From positions 1 through 11,549 of the forward strand of contig JAFZNF010000126.1 of NCBI GenBank assembly GCA_017553025.1: DNA of 11,549 nucleotides. The letters are read 5' to 3'. Positions 1 through 8,493 of the stretch are shown here, in pieces. The notes beneath the pieces are model-generated. The model was not told the DNA's origin and ran no database searches. It saw nothing but the letters and a program-made list of their open reading frames with translations. Numbering within the stretch: the stretch's first letter is position 1; each line of letters begins with the position of its first letter. Position numbers and translations under genes: made by a program. The DNA is from Clostridia bacterium (GTDB lineage: Bacteria; Bacillota_A; Clostridia; UBA1381).

Positions 1-645
1 CTGCTGAACAAAGCCGTCCTTCATAACGATAATTCTTGTACCCATTGTCATAGCTTCTGTCTGGTCGTGAGTTACATAGATAAATGTTGTTTCCAATTTT
101 TTATGGAGTTTATTTATCTCTGTTCTCATAGCAACTCGAAGTTTTGCATCAAGATTTGACAAAGGTTCGTCCATCAAAAATACCTTAGGACTACGCACTA
201 TTGCACGTCCCAGCGCAACACGCTGTCTTTGACCGCCTGACAAAGCCTTAGGCTTTCTGTCGAGCAAATGCTCAATATCAAGTATCTTAGCAGCTTCGTG
301 AACACGCTCATTTATCTCTGCCTTAGGTGTCTTTCTAAGCTTTAACGCAAACGCCATATTATCAAATACTGTCATATGCGGATAAAGAGCATAGTTCTGG
401 AAAACCATAGCAATATCTCTGTCCTTAGGCGCTACATCATTCACAAGCTTTCCGCCTATATAAAGCTCACCGTCCGTAATTTCCTCAAGACCTGCAATCA
501 TACGAAGTGTAGTAGATTTTCCGCAGCCTGAAGGACCAACGAGCACGATAAACTCTTTGTCCTCGATGTCAAGGCAAAAATCACTTACGGCAGTAACACC
601 GCCGGAATAAGTTTTATAAATATGTTTTAGTTGTAAATCAGCCAT
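1..645 (-). CDS. Sugar ABC transporter ATP-binding protein, MsmK/UgpC/MalK family (3' end cut by window)
   Basis: ATPase subunit that powers an ABC importer from the cytoplasmic face, most likely for sugars or sugar phosphates. The 215 residues present contain the whole nucleotide-binding core in order: Walker [10 protein letters not shown] (37-45), Q-loop Gln83 in [12 protein letters not shown], signature LSGGQRQR (135-142), Walker B VFLMDEP (155-161), D-loop SNLD (163-166) and H-loop His193 in [20 protein letters not shown] and the THDQTEA sequence are typical of the MalK/UgpC/MsmK group. Members are usually about 370 residues, so roughly 150 residues of the C-terminal regulatory (OB-fold) domain lie outside the window. 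The ATG at 643-645 is chosen because GAGGA lies upstream at about 652-656 and the protein starts [11 protein letters not shown], as the family does. No permease or binding-protein gene is visible, so it may serve several transporters as MsmK does; that is inference. Family call is firm; the substrate is unknown. Confidence 0.93.
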   Translation of the reverse strand, partial: MADLQLKHIYKTYSGGVTAVSDFCLDIEDKEFIVLVGPSGCGKSTTLRMIAGLEEITDGELYIGGKLVNDVAPKDRDIAMVFQNYALYPHMTVFDNMAFALKLRKTPKAEINERVHEAAKILDIEHLLDRKPKALSGGQRQRVALGRAIVRSPKVFLMDEPLSNLDAKLRVAMRTEINKLHKKLETTFIYVTHDQTEAMTMGTRIIVMKDGFVQQ

Positions 646-690
646 TAAATAATCCTCGCTTCCAACAAAATATTATTACTTTACGTACCG

Positions 691-719
691 ATTTTAACAT
701 ATAGCATCTGCTTTTTAAA
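691..719 (-). promoter_or_regulatory. Probable sigma-A promoter of the ABC ATPase gene
   Basis: On the minus strand there is an extended -10, TGTTAAAAT (hexamer TAAAAT at 691-696, TG part at 698-699). A 17-base spacer separates it from a -35-like TTTAAA (714-719), which matches 4 of 6 consensus positions. The start of transcription would fall about 40 bases before the ATG. It suggests the ATPase gene can be transcribed apart from the EF-G-like gene upstream. Confidence 0.5.
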
Positions 720-753
720 GATTCTAATTTAACAAAAATGCAGAATTATTTTA

Positions 754-775
754 GTCACAATGTATAAATTGGGAC
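754..775 (-). repeat. Imperfect inverted repeat just after the EF-G-like gene
   Basis: GTCACAAT (754-761) and ATTGGGAC (768-775) are inverted copies with one mismatch around a 6-base loop, starting 7 bases past the stop of the EF-G-like gene. In the minus-strand transcript it would form an 8-bp stem with an internal mismatch. It is followed by TAAAATAATT rather than a clean U tract, so it is at best a weak terminator or 3'-end stabiliser. It could be chance in AT-rich DNA. Confidence 0.25.
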
Positions 776-781
776 AATATT

Positions 782-2854
782 CTACTGAATTCGGCTTTGA
801 GCATCTGCGATAACTTTATCGGCAACTGTCTGAGGCGCTGCATCATACCTTACAAATTCAAATTCGAATACGCCTCTTCCTTGACTCATTGAGCGTAAAT
901 CGGTTGAATATTTGAACATCTCTGACATAGGAACTTCAGCTTCGACAAGGTTTAGTCCCTCTTTTTCGCTCTCGCCCATACCCATAACTTTGCCGCGTCT
1001 TTTATTTATATCGCCTATTACATCTCCCATTATGCTTTCGGGAACATACGCTTTTAAGTATCCGATAGGCTCCAAAATTACGGGTTTCGCCTGTTTTAAG
1101 CCCTCTTTGTATGCAATCTGCGCCGCCGTTTTGAACGCCATTTCAGATGAATCAACAGGGTGATATGAACCGTCGACAAGCGTTGCTTTAAGATTTACAA
1201 CAGGGTATCCTGCCAAAACTCCGTGCTGGCAAGCATCGCGAAGTCCTTTTTCAACCGCAGGGAAGTAGTTTTTCGGAACACTTCCGCCGAACACCTTTTC
1301 TTCAAAGGTCATATCCTCTGTAACACCGGGCTCAAATTCAATCCACACGTGTCCGTACTGACCGTGTCCACCCGATTGCTTTTTATGTTTTCCCTCAACC
1401 TTGACTTTAGAGCGTATCGTTTCTCTGTATGGAACGGTAGGAGCATTTAATTTAACCTCAACACCGTATTTTGAGAACAGCTTATTCACAAGTACGTCAA
1501 TATGTTGGTCGCCCTGTCCGTTTATTAAGGTTTCCTTAGTTTCTGCATTATTGCTTACATTAAATGTCAGATCCTCTTCTGCAAGTTTTGCAAGTCCTGA
1601 TACTATCTTTTCCTCATCACCCTTTTTAACAGCCTCAACAGCCATTGAAAGAGTCGGGAGCGGAAATTCTATGCCTGTAAGTATTATATTTTTCCCTTCA
1701 TCACAAAGGGTGTCGCCTGTTGAGGTGCTTTCAAGCTTGGTTATAACGCCTATATCGCCTGCGTCTACCGATTTCACCTCAGTTTGTTTCTTTCCGCACA
1801 TTATATAGAGCTTTCCGATACGTTCTTTTGTCGACTTGTTCGCATTAAACAGAGTGCTGTCAGCCTTGACACTTCCGGAATAAACCCTGAAAAACGACAT
1901 TTTACCAACATATGGGTCAGCAACAGTTTTGAAAACAATTGCAGAGGTTGTATCTGCTATATCCTGAACAACTTCCACAGGCTCTCCCGATAGCGCATTA
2001 TGTGCAATTTCGGTAATTTCGTTCGGTGCAGGCAAATATTTTGCCATACCGTCCATAAGGCTTCTTACACCGATATTTGTGGCACCGGAACCGCAATAAA
2101 CAGGATATATTTCTCCGTTTTTAACGCCGTTTCTGATTGCCTTTTTGATTTCATCAAAGGTAAATTCTTCACCGTTAAAATACTTATTCATAAGGGCGTC
2201 GTCCGTTTCTGCGACAGCCTCCATAATCATATCGCGAAGAGGTGCAATAGTTTCCGCCATACCTTCGGGAACAGGGATATCAACTCTGTCCTGACCCTCA
2301 TAACGGCGTGCCGTCATATCAACTATATCGACAAATCCCTTAAATTCGTCGCCCTCCTTTATCGGATAAACAAACGGGGTAATAGCTTTTCCGAATTTTT
2401 CCTTCATTTCCTCAAGAGTTTTCTGGTAATTTGCCCTTTGATCGTCAATTTTGTTTACAAAAAACATAATCGGTGCGCCCTTTTGCCTTGCAAACTTAAA
2501 TGACTGTTCAGTACCTACCGAAACTCCGCTCCTGCCGCTTAAAACTATCAAAGCAGCATCTGATGCACGCATACCCTCCTTGACTTCGCCCACAAAGTCA
2601 AAATATCCGGGGGTATCAATCATATTGAGTTTATTCTCCTTCCACTCTATCGGAGCAACAGATGCCGATATGGACATTTGCCGTTTTATTTCCTCCTGGT
2701 CAAAGTCCATAGAAAGCGTGCCGTCAAGACTTTTTCCCAGACGGTTTATTGCACCGCTGTTAAAAAGCATAGCCTCAACAAGTGAGCTTTTTCCGCACTT
2801 ACCGTGTCCCATAACCGCAATGTTTCTTATGTTTTCCATTTTGTAGCTGTTCAT
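782..2854 (-). CDS. Elongation factor G-like GTPase (EF-G paralogue, PRK12740/FusA2-like type)
   Basis: A 690-residue translational GTPase with full EF-G architecture; the family acts on the ribosome in the cytoplasm. G1 is GHGKCGKSS (16-24), G3 DTPGYFDF (80-87), G4 NKID (134-137) and G5 probably the SGA near residue 264. The domain IV signature SGGHGQYGH is near 495-505, and the EF-G-like C-terminus (domain V) is complete. Two switch positions differ from canonical EF-G: DTPGH has Tyr84 for His, and the RGITI threonine is Ser61 (RQMSI). These, and G1 with GHGKCGKS instead of GHIDAGKT, put it in the EF-G-like paralogue group rather than the main translocase. The longest frame begins at 2887, but the ATG at 2852-2854 is preferred for its GGAG six bases upstream. 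No ribosomal protein or tuf gene is adjacent. No convincing promoter or ackA terminator was found upstream, so it may be partly read through from pta-ackA. Whether it translocates, recycles or does something else is unknown. Confidence 0.9.
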   Translation of the reverse strand: MNSYKMENIRNIAVMGHGKCGKSSLVEAMLFNSGAINRLGKSLDGTLSMDFDQEEIKRQMSISASVAPIEWKENKLNMIDTPGYFDFVGEVKEGMRASDAALIVLSGRSGVSVGTEQSFKFARQKGAPIMFFVNKIDDQRANYQKTLEEMKEKFGKAITPFVYPIKEGDEFKGFVDIVDMTARRYEGQDRVDIPVPEGMAETIAPLRDMIMEAVAETDDALMNKYFNGEEFTFDEIKKAIRNGVKNGEIYPVYCGSGATNIGVRSLMDGMAKYLPAPNEITEIAHNALSGEPVEVVQDIADTTSAIVFKTVADPYVGKMSFFRVYSGSVKADSTLFNANKSTKERIGKLYIMCGKKQTEVKSVDAGDIGVITKLESTSTGDTLCDEGKNIILTGIEFPLPTLSMAVEAVKKGDEEKIVSGLAKLAEEDLTFNVSNNAETKETLINGQGDQHIDVLVNKLFSKYGVEVKLNAPTVPYRETIRSKVKVEGKHKKQSGGHGQYGHVWIEFEPGVTEDMTFEEKVFGGSVPKNYFPAVEKGLRDACQHGVLAGYPVVNLKATLVDGSYHPVDSSEMAFKTAAQIAYKEGLKQAKPVILEPIGYLKAYVPESIMGDVIGDINKRRGKVMGMGESEKEGLNLVEAEVPMSEMFKYSTDLRSMSQGRGVFEFEFVRYDAAPQTVADKVIADAQSRIQ

Positions 2855-2860
2855 AGTAAT

Positions 2861-2864
2861 CTCC
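2861..2864 (-). promoter_or_regulatory. Ribosome binding site fixing the EF-G-like start
   Basis: GGAG on the minus strand sits six bases before the ATG at 2852-2854. The in-frame ATG at 2885-2887 has only AT-rich sequence in front of it, so the downstream start (MNSYKMEN...) is preferred, removing 11 unconserved-looking residues. Confidence 0.7.
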
Positions 2865-3019
2865 GTTCCGCCGCCTTTTGGCAGCATTTTTTATAGTAAA
2901 GTTTCGGCAAATCCCCGCCGACCAAAAATCTAAGTTATAAAATATTTACCCTGATTACAGCCTGTCTAAACAAAGAAGTAGTTAAAAAGTCACCAAACTT
3001 ATTACCGTTTTTTTGTACA

Positions 3020-4213
3020 CTATTTTTCAATCAACCTCTGTGCATCGAGCGCTATCATAAGTTCTTCGTTTGTCGGTATTACTAATGTGCGTACCGCCGC
3101 ACCGTCAGCCGAAACATCTCTTTTGATACCGCGGATATTGTTCTTTTCTTTATCAATCTTAATTCCCATAAATTCAAGGCCCTCGGTGATTGCAAGACGG
3201 TATGCGGCATCATTTTCACCTATTCCGCCCGTAAATACTACAGCGTCTGCTCCGCCCATAGCAGCAGCATATGTTCCGATAAGTTTTTTAACGCTGTAAT
3301 AGAACATATCAACCGCTAAAGCTGCCTTTTCATTACCGTTATTGGCAGCATCGGTCAAATCTCTGAAATCGCTTGAAAATCCCGAAACACCTAAAACACC
3401 CGATTTCTTGTTAAGCATCGAATCCACCTCAGATGCGGTCATTCCGCAGTTATTTATAAGATATGTTACAACAGCGGGGTCTAAAGAGCCGCTCCTTGTA
3501 CCCATAATTACCCCGTCAAGCGGTGTAAATCCCATAGATGTGTCCACACACTTTCCGTTTGCTACCGCGGAAACCGATGAGCCGTTGCCCAAATGGCAGG
3601 TTATAAGCTTTAAATCCTTCCTTCCGAGCATTTCCTCAGCCTCTTTTGAAACAAACTTATGGCTTGTGCCGTGAAAACCGTATTTTCTTATCTTGTTCTT
3701 CTCATAAAGCTCGTAAGGAATTGCATACATATATGCTTTTTTAGGCATAGTCTGATGGAATGCCGTATCAAACACAGCAACCTGCGGAACATTCGGCATA
3801 AGCGCCTTGCAAGCCTCATATCCTACGATATTTGCAGGATTATGAAGAGGTGCAAGAGGAATACAATCCTTTATTGCTTTCAATACATTATCATCTATAA
3901 TGCACGAATCGGCAAATCTTTCGCCGCCGTGCACAATTCTGTGTCCCACTCCGCTTATTTCGTCCATTGACGAAATAACTCCGCACTCAGGACTAATCAG
4001 CGCATCAATAACCATCTTTATAGCGTCAGAATGGTCTTTCATAGGCTGTTCAAAAACCTTTTCTGTACCTTTTAGCGGATTTTTATGCTTTAATTTTGAA
4101 CCGTCTATTCCTATTCTTTCGCAAAGTCCTTTTGCCATAACCTCACAGTTTTCCATATCGATAAGCTGATACTTAAGCGATGAACTTCCTGCGTTAATTA
4201 CTAAAATTTTCAT
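3020..4213 (-). CDS. ackA: Acetate kinase
   Basis: Converts acetyl phosphate and ADP to acetate and ATP, the last step of acetate fermentation, in the cytoplasm. The 397-residue length is normal for the family. It starts [16 protein letters not shown], with the substrate-binding Asn7. The other active-site residues known from the Methanosarcina enzyme are in place: Arg92 ([11 protein letters not shown]), Asp149 (VFDTAFHQT), His181 (YGFHGTSH), Arg240 ([10 protein letters not shown]) and the glutamates at 383-384 (PTNEE). The phosphate/adenosine loops HLGNGSS (207-213) and FTGGIGEN (327-334) are intact. The ATG is preceded by AGGAGG with a 5-base gap, and the stop codon of pta lies within that ribosome binding site, so the two are almost certainly cotranscribed and translationally coupled. 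I see no strong hairpin-plus-T terminator after the stop. Confidence 0.98.
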   Translation of the reverse strand: MKILVINAGSSSLKYQLIDMENCEVMAKGLCERIGIDGSKLKHKNPLKGTEKVFEQPMKDHSDAIKMVIDALISPECGVISSMDEISGVGHRIVHGGERFADSCIIDDNVLKAIKDCIPLAPLHNPANIVGYEACKALMPNVPQVAVFDTAFHQTMPKKAYMYAIPYELYEKNKIRKYGFHGTSHKFVSKEAEEMLGRKDLKLITCHLGNGSSVSAVANGKCVDTSMGFTPLDGVIMGTRSGSLDPAVVTYLINNCGMTASEVDSMLNKKSGVLGVSGFSSDFRDLTDAANNGNEKAALAVDMFYYSVKKLIGTYAAAMGGADAVVFTGGIGENDAAYRLAITEGLEFMGIKIDKEKNNIRGIKRDVSADGAAVRTLVIPTNEELMIALDAQRLIEK

Positions 4214-4218
4214 ATTTA

Positions 4219-4222
4219 CCTC

Positions 4223-4225
<3 letters not shown>
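4219..4225 (-). promoter_or_regulatory. ackA ribosome binding site overlapping the pta stop codon
   Basis: Read on the minus strand, TAGGAGG contains both the pta stop (TAG, 4223-4225) and a near-perfect Shine-Dalgarno (AGGAGG, 4219-4224). The ackA ATG is at 4211-4213. A ribosome finishing pta covers the ackA initiation region, which favours coupled production of the two enzymes. Confidence 0.85.
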
Positions 4226-5289
<1,064 letters not shown>

Positions 5290-5295
5290 GTGTGT

Positions 5296-5318
5296 TACAA
5301 TATTTTCTAAAATTTGTA
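5296..5318. repeat. Imperfect palindrome between the divergent pta and galE promoters
   Basis: TACAA (5296-5300), a bulged T, ATTTT, CT, AAAAT, TTGTA (5314-5318): two 10-base arms that are inverted copies apart from the single extra T at 5301. It lies between the pta -35 (ending 5289) and the galE -35 (starting 5330), a usual place for an operator. A third copy of the TTACAA arm is at 5284-5289. The region is very AT-rich, so chance is a real alternative. Confidence 0.35.
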
Positions 5319-5329
5319 CTAAAAATCTA

Positions 5330-5358
5330 TTGAATATTTATTGGAATTGCTATATAAT
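5330..5358 (+). promoter_or_regulatory. Promoter of galE
   Basis: TTGAAT (-35, 5330-5335) and a perfect TATAAT (-10, 5353-5358) are spaced by exactly 17 bases. Transcription would start near 5365, about 25 bases before the ATG, with GGAGG at 5378-5382 as the ribosome binding site 7 bases before the start. Confidence 0.75.
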
Positions 5359-5389
5359 ATTTTAGCAGTATCTTTGTGGAGGTAATTTT

Positions 5390-6403
5390 ATGAAAATTCT
5401 CGTAACGGGCGGAGCAGGCTACATCGGCTCGCATACCTGCGTTGAACTTTTAAACAGGGGATATGATATTGTCGTTTTGGATAATCTTGACAATTCAAGC
5501 GAAAAGTCATTAGAGCGCGTAAAAGAGCTTACAGGGAAAGACTTCCCGTTTTATAGGGTTGACCTTTTGGATTATGCGGGAACGGAAAAGGTGTTTTCCG
5601 AGCATAAATTTGACTCGGTAATACATTTTGCAGGCTTAAAGGCAGTCGGCGAGTCTACAAAGCTACCTATAAAATATTATCATAACAATATCACAGGCAC
5701 CTTAAATCTTGTTGATATAATGCAAAAACACGGTGTTTACAATATTGTATTTTCTTCCTCTGCAACAGTTTACGGTATGCCCAAAACTGTGCCGATTACC
5801 GAGGATTTCCCGACGTCTACTACAAACCCTTACGGCTCTACAAAACTTATGATTGAGCGTATTTTGAGCGACGTTTATAAGGCAAATAATAACTGGTCTG
5901 TAACGCTTTTGAGGTATTTTAATCCAATCGGCGCGCATAAGAGCGGAAAAATAGGCGAAGACCCCAAGGGAATACCTAATAATTTGCTTCCGTATGTTGC
6001 ACAGGTGGCTGTCGGAAAACTTGATAAAATTCACGTTTTCGGAAACGATTATCCGACGAGCGACGGAACAGGCGTGAGGGATTATATACACGTTGTGGAT
6101 TTGGCGCTGGGACACTTAAAAGCGCTTGAAAAAAAGACAGGTGAGCAGGGCGTACATATTTATAATTTGGGGACGGGTAACGGATATTCCGTTTTAGAGA
6201 TAATTAAAGCTTTCCAAAAGGCTTGCGGAAGGGAACTTCCTTATCAAATAGACCCAAGAAGACCCGGCGATATTGCAGAATGTTATGCAAATCCCGAAAA
6301 GGCAAAACGCGAGCTCTGTTGGGTAGCTACACGCGGAATTGAAGAAATGTGCGAGGATTTGTGGCGCTGGCAGTCAAATAATCCTAACGGATTTAATGAA
6401 TAA
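5390..6403 (+). CDS. galE: UDP-glucose 4-epimerase
   Basis: Interconverts UDP-galactose and UDP-glucose with tightly bound NAD; used both in galactose breakdown (Leloir pathway) and to supply UDP-galactose for surface polysaccharides. The 337 residues form a complete extended short-chain dehydrogenase: NAD-binding GGAGYIG (7-13), Asp31 after the second strand, the SSSATVYG strand with Ser124, and the catalytic pair Tyr148 and Lys152 in [20 protein letters not shown] and the [14 protein letters not shown] segment near the C-terminus are typical of GalE rather than other nucleotide-sugar epimerases. It has its own promoter, a GGAGG ribosome binding site and a terminator, so it is a single-gene unit. 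No galK, galT or glycosyltransferase is nearby, so the context does not say whether its main role is catabolic or biosynthetic. Confidence 0.96.
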   Translation: MKILVTGGAGYIGSHTCVELLNRGYDIVVLDNLDNSSEKSLERVKELTGKDFPFYRVDLLDYAGTEKVFSEHKFDSVIHFAGLKAVGESTKLPIKYYHNNITGTLNLVDIMQKHGVYNIVFSSSATVYGMPKTVPITEDFPTSTTNPYGSTKLMIERILSDVYKANNNWSVTLLRYFNPIGAHKSGKIGEDPKGIPNNLLPYVAQVAVGKLDKIHVFGNDYPTSDGTGVRDYIHVVDLALGHLKALEKKTGEQGVHIYNLGTGNGYSVLEIIKAFQKACGRELPYQIDPRRPGDIAECYANPEKAKRELCWVATRGIEEMCEDLWRWQSNNPNGFNE

Positions 6404-6417
6404 AACCATATTAAAAG

Positions 6418-6441
6418 CGGACGCAAAAGCGTCCGTTTTTT
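6418..6441. terminator. Intrinsic terminator after galE, probably shared with the aconitase gene
   Basis: CGGACGC (6418-6424), loop AAAA, GCGTCCG (6429-6435), then six T (6436-6441): a strong 7-bp GC-rich stem with a U tract on the plus strand, starting 15 bases after the galE stop. Read on the minus strand the same stem is followed by CTTTTAAT, and the aconitase stop is four bases away, so it probably ends transcription from both sides, more weakly for the minus strand. Confidence 0.9.
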
Positions 6442-6444
6442 GTG

Positions 6445-8376
6445 TTATGCATTGTTTTTTGTGTAATTCAAAAGTCCGCCGGATAGAAGCATATCCCTTT
6501 GTCTTTCCGACAGATTGATTTGAGCCTCAAATTCAAAGTCTTTTGTCACATTCTTAATTACAAGCGTATCTGCGCTCTTTATCTTATCACAAACGTCCTT
6601 AATTTCAAGTATATCGCCTGCCGAAATCCTGTCATAATCCGCCTCGTCTTTAAAGGTAGCAGGAATAATGCCCGCATTTATCAGATTTGCCATATGAATT
6701 CGTGCAAAGGATTTTGTGAGTACCATTTTTACGCCCAAGTAAAGCGGTGCAAGCGCCGCGTGCTCACGTGACGAGCCTTGCCCGTAATTTACTCCGCCGA
6801 CGATTACGGATTTGCCCATTTCCAATGCCCGTTTCGGGAAAGTTTCGTCCACTGCTTCAAAGCAGTGCTCGGAAATTTTCGGAATATTTGACCTGAGCGG
6901 AAGAATTTTCGCACCCGCCGGCATAATATGGTCGGTTGTGATATTATCTCCCACCTTAAGGCTTACTCCTGCCGTGATTTCATCTGCGAGCGGTTCTGCT
7001 ACAGGGAACGGTTTAATGTTCGGTCCACGCAAAATTTCCACGCTGTCCATTTTACTCTCTTCAATCGGTGCCTCTACCATATTATCATTTATCAAAAATT
7101 CATCGGGCAGAATAAATTCAGGCATATCACCCATATCGCAAGGGTTGGTTAAATATCCGTTTAAAGCGGAAATTGCTGCAGTTTCGGGGGACACAAGATA
7201 GATTTTAGCGTCCTTTGTTCCCGAGCGTCCCTCAAAGTTACGGTTAAATGTTCTTAAGGAAATTCCGCCCGAATTCGGCGACTGTCCCATACCGATACAA
7301 GGTCCGCACGCACTTTCTAAAATGCGTGCACCTGCCGCTATCATAACAGATAACGCACCGTTTTTAGCAAGCATAGTAAGTACCTGCTTTGAACCCGGCG
7401 CAATTGCAAGCGAAACGTCGGGGTGAACTGTCTTACCCTTTAAAATATGCGCAACTTTTAACATATCTAAAAGCGAAGAATTAGTACACGAGCCTATTAA
7501 GACCTGGTCAATCTTCATTTTGCCGATTTCGTCAACCGTTTTCACATTGTCAGGAGAATGAGGACACGCGGCAAGAGGCACAAGCTCGGAAAGGTTTATT
7601 TCCACAACCTCATCATAAACCGCATCGCTGTCAGCGCAAAGCGGAACAAAGTCCTCCTCCCTTTTTTGAGCTTTTAAAAACTCTCTTGTTATTTCATCAG
7701 ACGGGAAAATTGACGTTGTTGCGCCAAGCTCCGCGCCCATATTGGTTATCGTAGCTCTTTCGGGAACAGACAGCGTTTTTACGCCCTCGCCCGTATATTC
7801 CATAACCTTTCCTACTCCGCCCTTTACAGAAAGGCGCTTCAAAACCTCTAAAATCACGTCTTTTGCCGAAACCCACGGGGATAGCTTGCCTGTTAAGTTA
7901 ATTTTTACAACCTTGGGGCAGGTAATATAATACGTTCCTCCGCCCATAGCGACAGCAACGTCCATTCCGCCCGCACCTATGGCTATCATTCCTATTCCTC
8001 CTCCTGTCGGAGTGTGACTGTCCGAGCCTATAAGCGTCTTGCCGGGCTTCCCGAAACGCTCTAAATGCACCTGATGGCATATACCGTTGCCGGGGCGCGA
8101 AAAATACACGCCGTGTTTTTTACAGATACTTCCGATAAATCTATGGTCGTCGGCATTTTCAAACCCCGACTGAAGTGTGTTATGGTCTATGTATGCAACA
8201 CTTTTCTCGGTTTTTACACGCGGTACGCCCATAGCCTCAAATTCAAGGTACGCCATAGTGCCTGTTGCGTCCTGAGTCAGTGTCTGGTCTATCCTTATCC
8301 CGATTTCGCTCCCTTTTATCATTTTCCCCGACACCAAATGAGCCGAGAGTATTTTTTCAGTTAATGTAAGTCCCAT
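6445..8376 (-). CDS. Aconitate hydratase, Aquifex-type single-chain form
   Basis: Isomerises citrate and isocitrate through cis-aconitate with a [4Fe-4S] cluster. The 643 residues are shorter than AcnA or AcnB (about 850-900) and match the Aquifex-type aconitase group, which resembles LeuC and LeuD joined. The three cluster cysteines are Cys297 (LIGSCTNS), Cys357 and Cys360 (SACGPCIGMGQSPNSG). GSDSHTPTGGGIGM (117-130) is the substrate-binding loop region. The C-terminal swivel domain has DNITTDHIMPAG (477-488) and GGVNYGQGSSREHAAL (527-542), with Arg537 of the SSRE motif. Start ATG at 8374-8376 has GGAGG nine bases upstream and a strong promoter just before it. No citrate synthase, isocitrate dehydrogenase or leuA-like gene is adjacent. 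Methylthio-, homoaconitate or isopropylmalate activity cannot be excluded, but the fused swivel and sequence style favour aconitase. Confidence 0.9.
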   Translation of the reverse strand: MGLTLTEKILSAHLVSGKMIKGSEIGIRIDQTLTQDATGTMAYLEFEAMGVPRVKTEKSVAYIDHNTLQSGFENADDHRFIGSICKKHGVYFSRPGNGICHQVHLERFGKPGKTLIGSDSHTPTGGGIGMIAIGAGGMDVAVAMGGGTYYITCPKVVKINLTGKLSPWVSAKDVILEVLKRLSVKGGVGKVMEYTGEGVKTLSVPERATITNMGAELGATTSIFPSDEITREFLKAQKREEDFVPLCADSDAVYDEVVEINLSELVPLAACPHSPDNVKTVDEIGKMKIDQVLIGSCTNSSLLDMLKVAHILKGKTVHPDVSLAIAPGSKQVLTMLAKNGALSVMIAAGARILESACGPCIGMGQSPNSGGISLRTFNRNFEGRSGTKDAKIYLVSPETAAISALNGYLTNPCDMGDMPEFILPDEFLINDNMVEAPIEESKMDSVEILRGPNIKPFPVAEPLADEITAGVSLKVGDNITTDHIMPAGAKILPLRSNIPKISEHCFEAVDETFPKRALEMGKSVIVGGVNYGQGSSREHAALAPLYLGVKMVLTKSFARIHMANLINAGIIPATFKDEADYDRISAGDILEIKDVCDKIKSADTLVIKNVTKDFEFEAQINLSERQRDMLLSGGLLNYTKNNA

Positions 8377-8400
8377 AATTTCATTCCTCCATACCCGCCC

Positions 8401-8429
8401 ATTTTACAACATTTATGCCCTTTTGTCAA
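8401..8429 (-). promoter_or_regulatory. Strong promoter of the aconitase gene
   Basis: On the minus strand a perfect -35 TTGACA (8424-8429), a 17-base spacer and a -10 TAAAAT (8401-8406, 5 of 6) give the best promoter match in the window. Transcription would start near 8394, only a few bases before the GGAGG at 8386-8390, so the leader is very short and leaves no room for a riboswitch. Confidence 0.85.
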
Positions 8430-8445
8430 TACAAACAGCCTTGTA
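8430..8445. repeat. TACAA-N6-TTGTA inverted repeat abutting the aconitase -35
   Basis: TACAA (8430-8434) and TTGTA (8441-8445) are perfect 5-base inverted copies with a 6-base gap, starting directly next to the aconitase -35. A further TTACAA (8404-8409) overlaps the aconitase -10. The same half-site occurs three times between pta and galE. This is a possible operator; the arms are short and AT-rich. Confidence 0.3.
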
Positions 8446-8470
8446 ACATTTAACTAAAATTCGTCATACT
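8441..8470 (+). promoter_or_regulatory. Possible weak promoter of the small membrane protein gene
   Basis: TTGTAA (8441-8446) as -35 and CATACT (8465-8470) as -10, each 4 of 6 with an 18-base spacer, would start transcription near 8477, just before the ribosome binding site. An alternative TATATT at 8472-8477 would start transcription inside the ribosome binding site and is less likely. The match is weak. Confidence 0.25.
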
Positions 8471-8481
8471 GTATATTGATT

Positions 8482-8488
8482 GGAGTGG
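8482..8488 (+). promoter_or_regulatory. Ribosome binding site fixing the small gene's start
   Basis: GGAGTGG precedes the ATG at 8494-8496, with 8 bases between GGAG and the ATG. The in-frame TTG at 8476 would put this sequence inside the coding region and has no ribosome binding site itself, so the ATG is chosen. Confidence 0.7.
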
Positions 8489-8493
8489 TATAT

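Noticed and set aside
2000..2503. Plus-strand open frame of 167 codons opposite the EF-G-like gene
   Set aside because: Antisense to conserved EF-G domains with no family signature and no ribosome binding site; the same holds for the other plus-strand frames at 912-2846.
2906..2923. TCGGC/GCCGA hairpin before the EF-G-like gene as an ackA terminator
   Set aside because: Only 5 bp with an 8-base loop and no T run after it on the minus strand; it also lies about 100 bases past the ackA stop.
7898..8080. Minus-strand frame of 60 codons inside the aconitase gene
   Set aside because: Same strand but different frame from intact aconitase coding sequence, Arg/His-rich composition typical of an out-of-frame reading, no ribosome binding site.
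8377..8493. Riboswitch or attenuator in front of aconitase
   Set aside because: The near-consensus promoter leaves a leader of only about 20 bases before the aconitase start, too short for a structured regulatory RNA.
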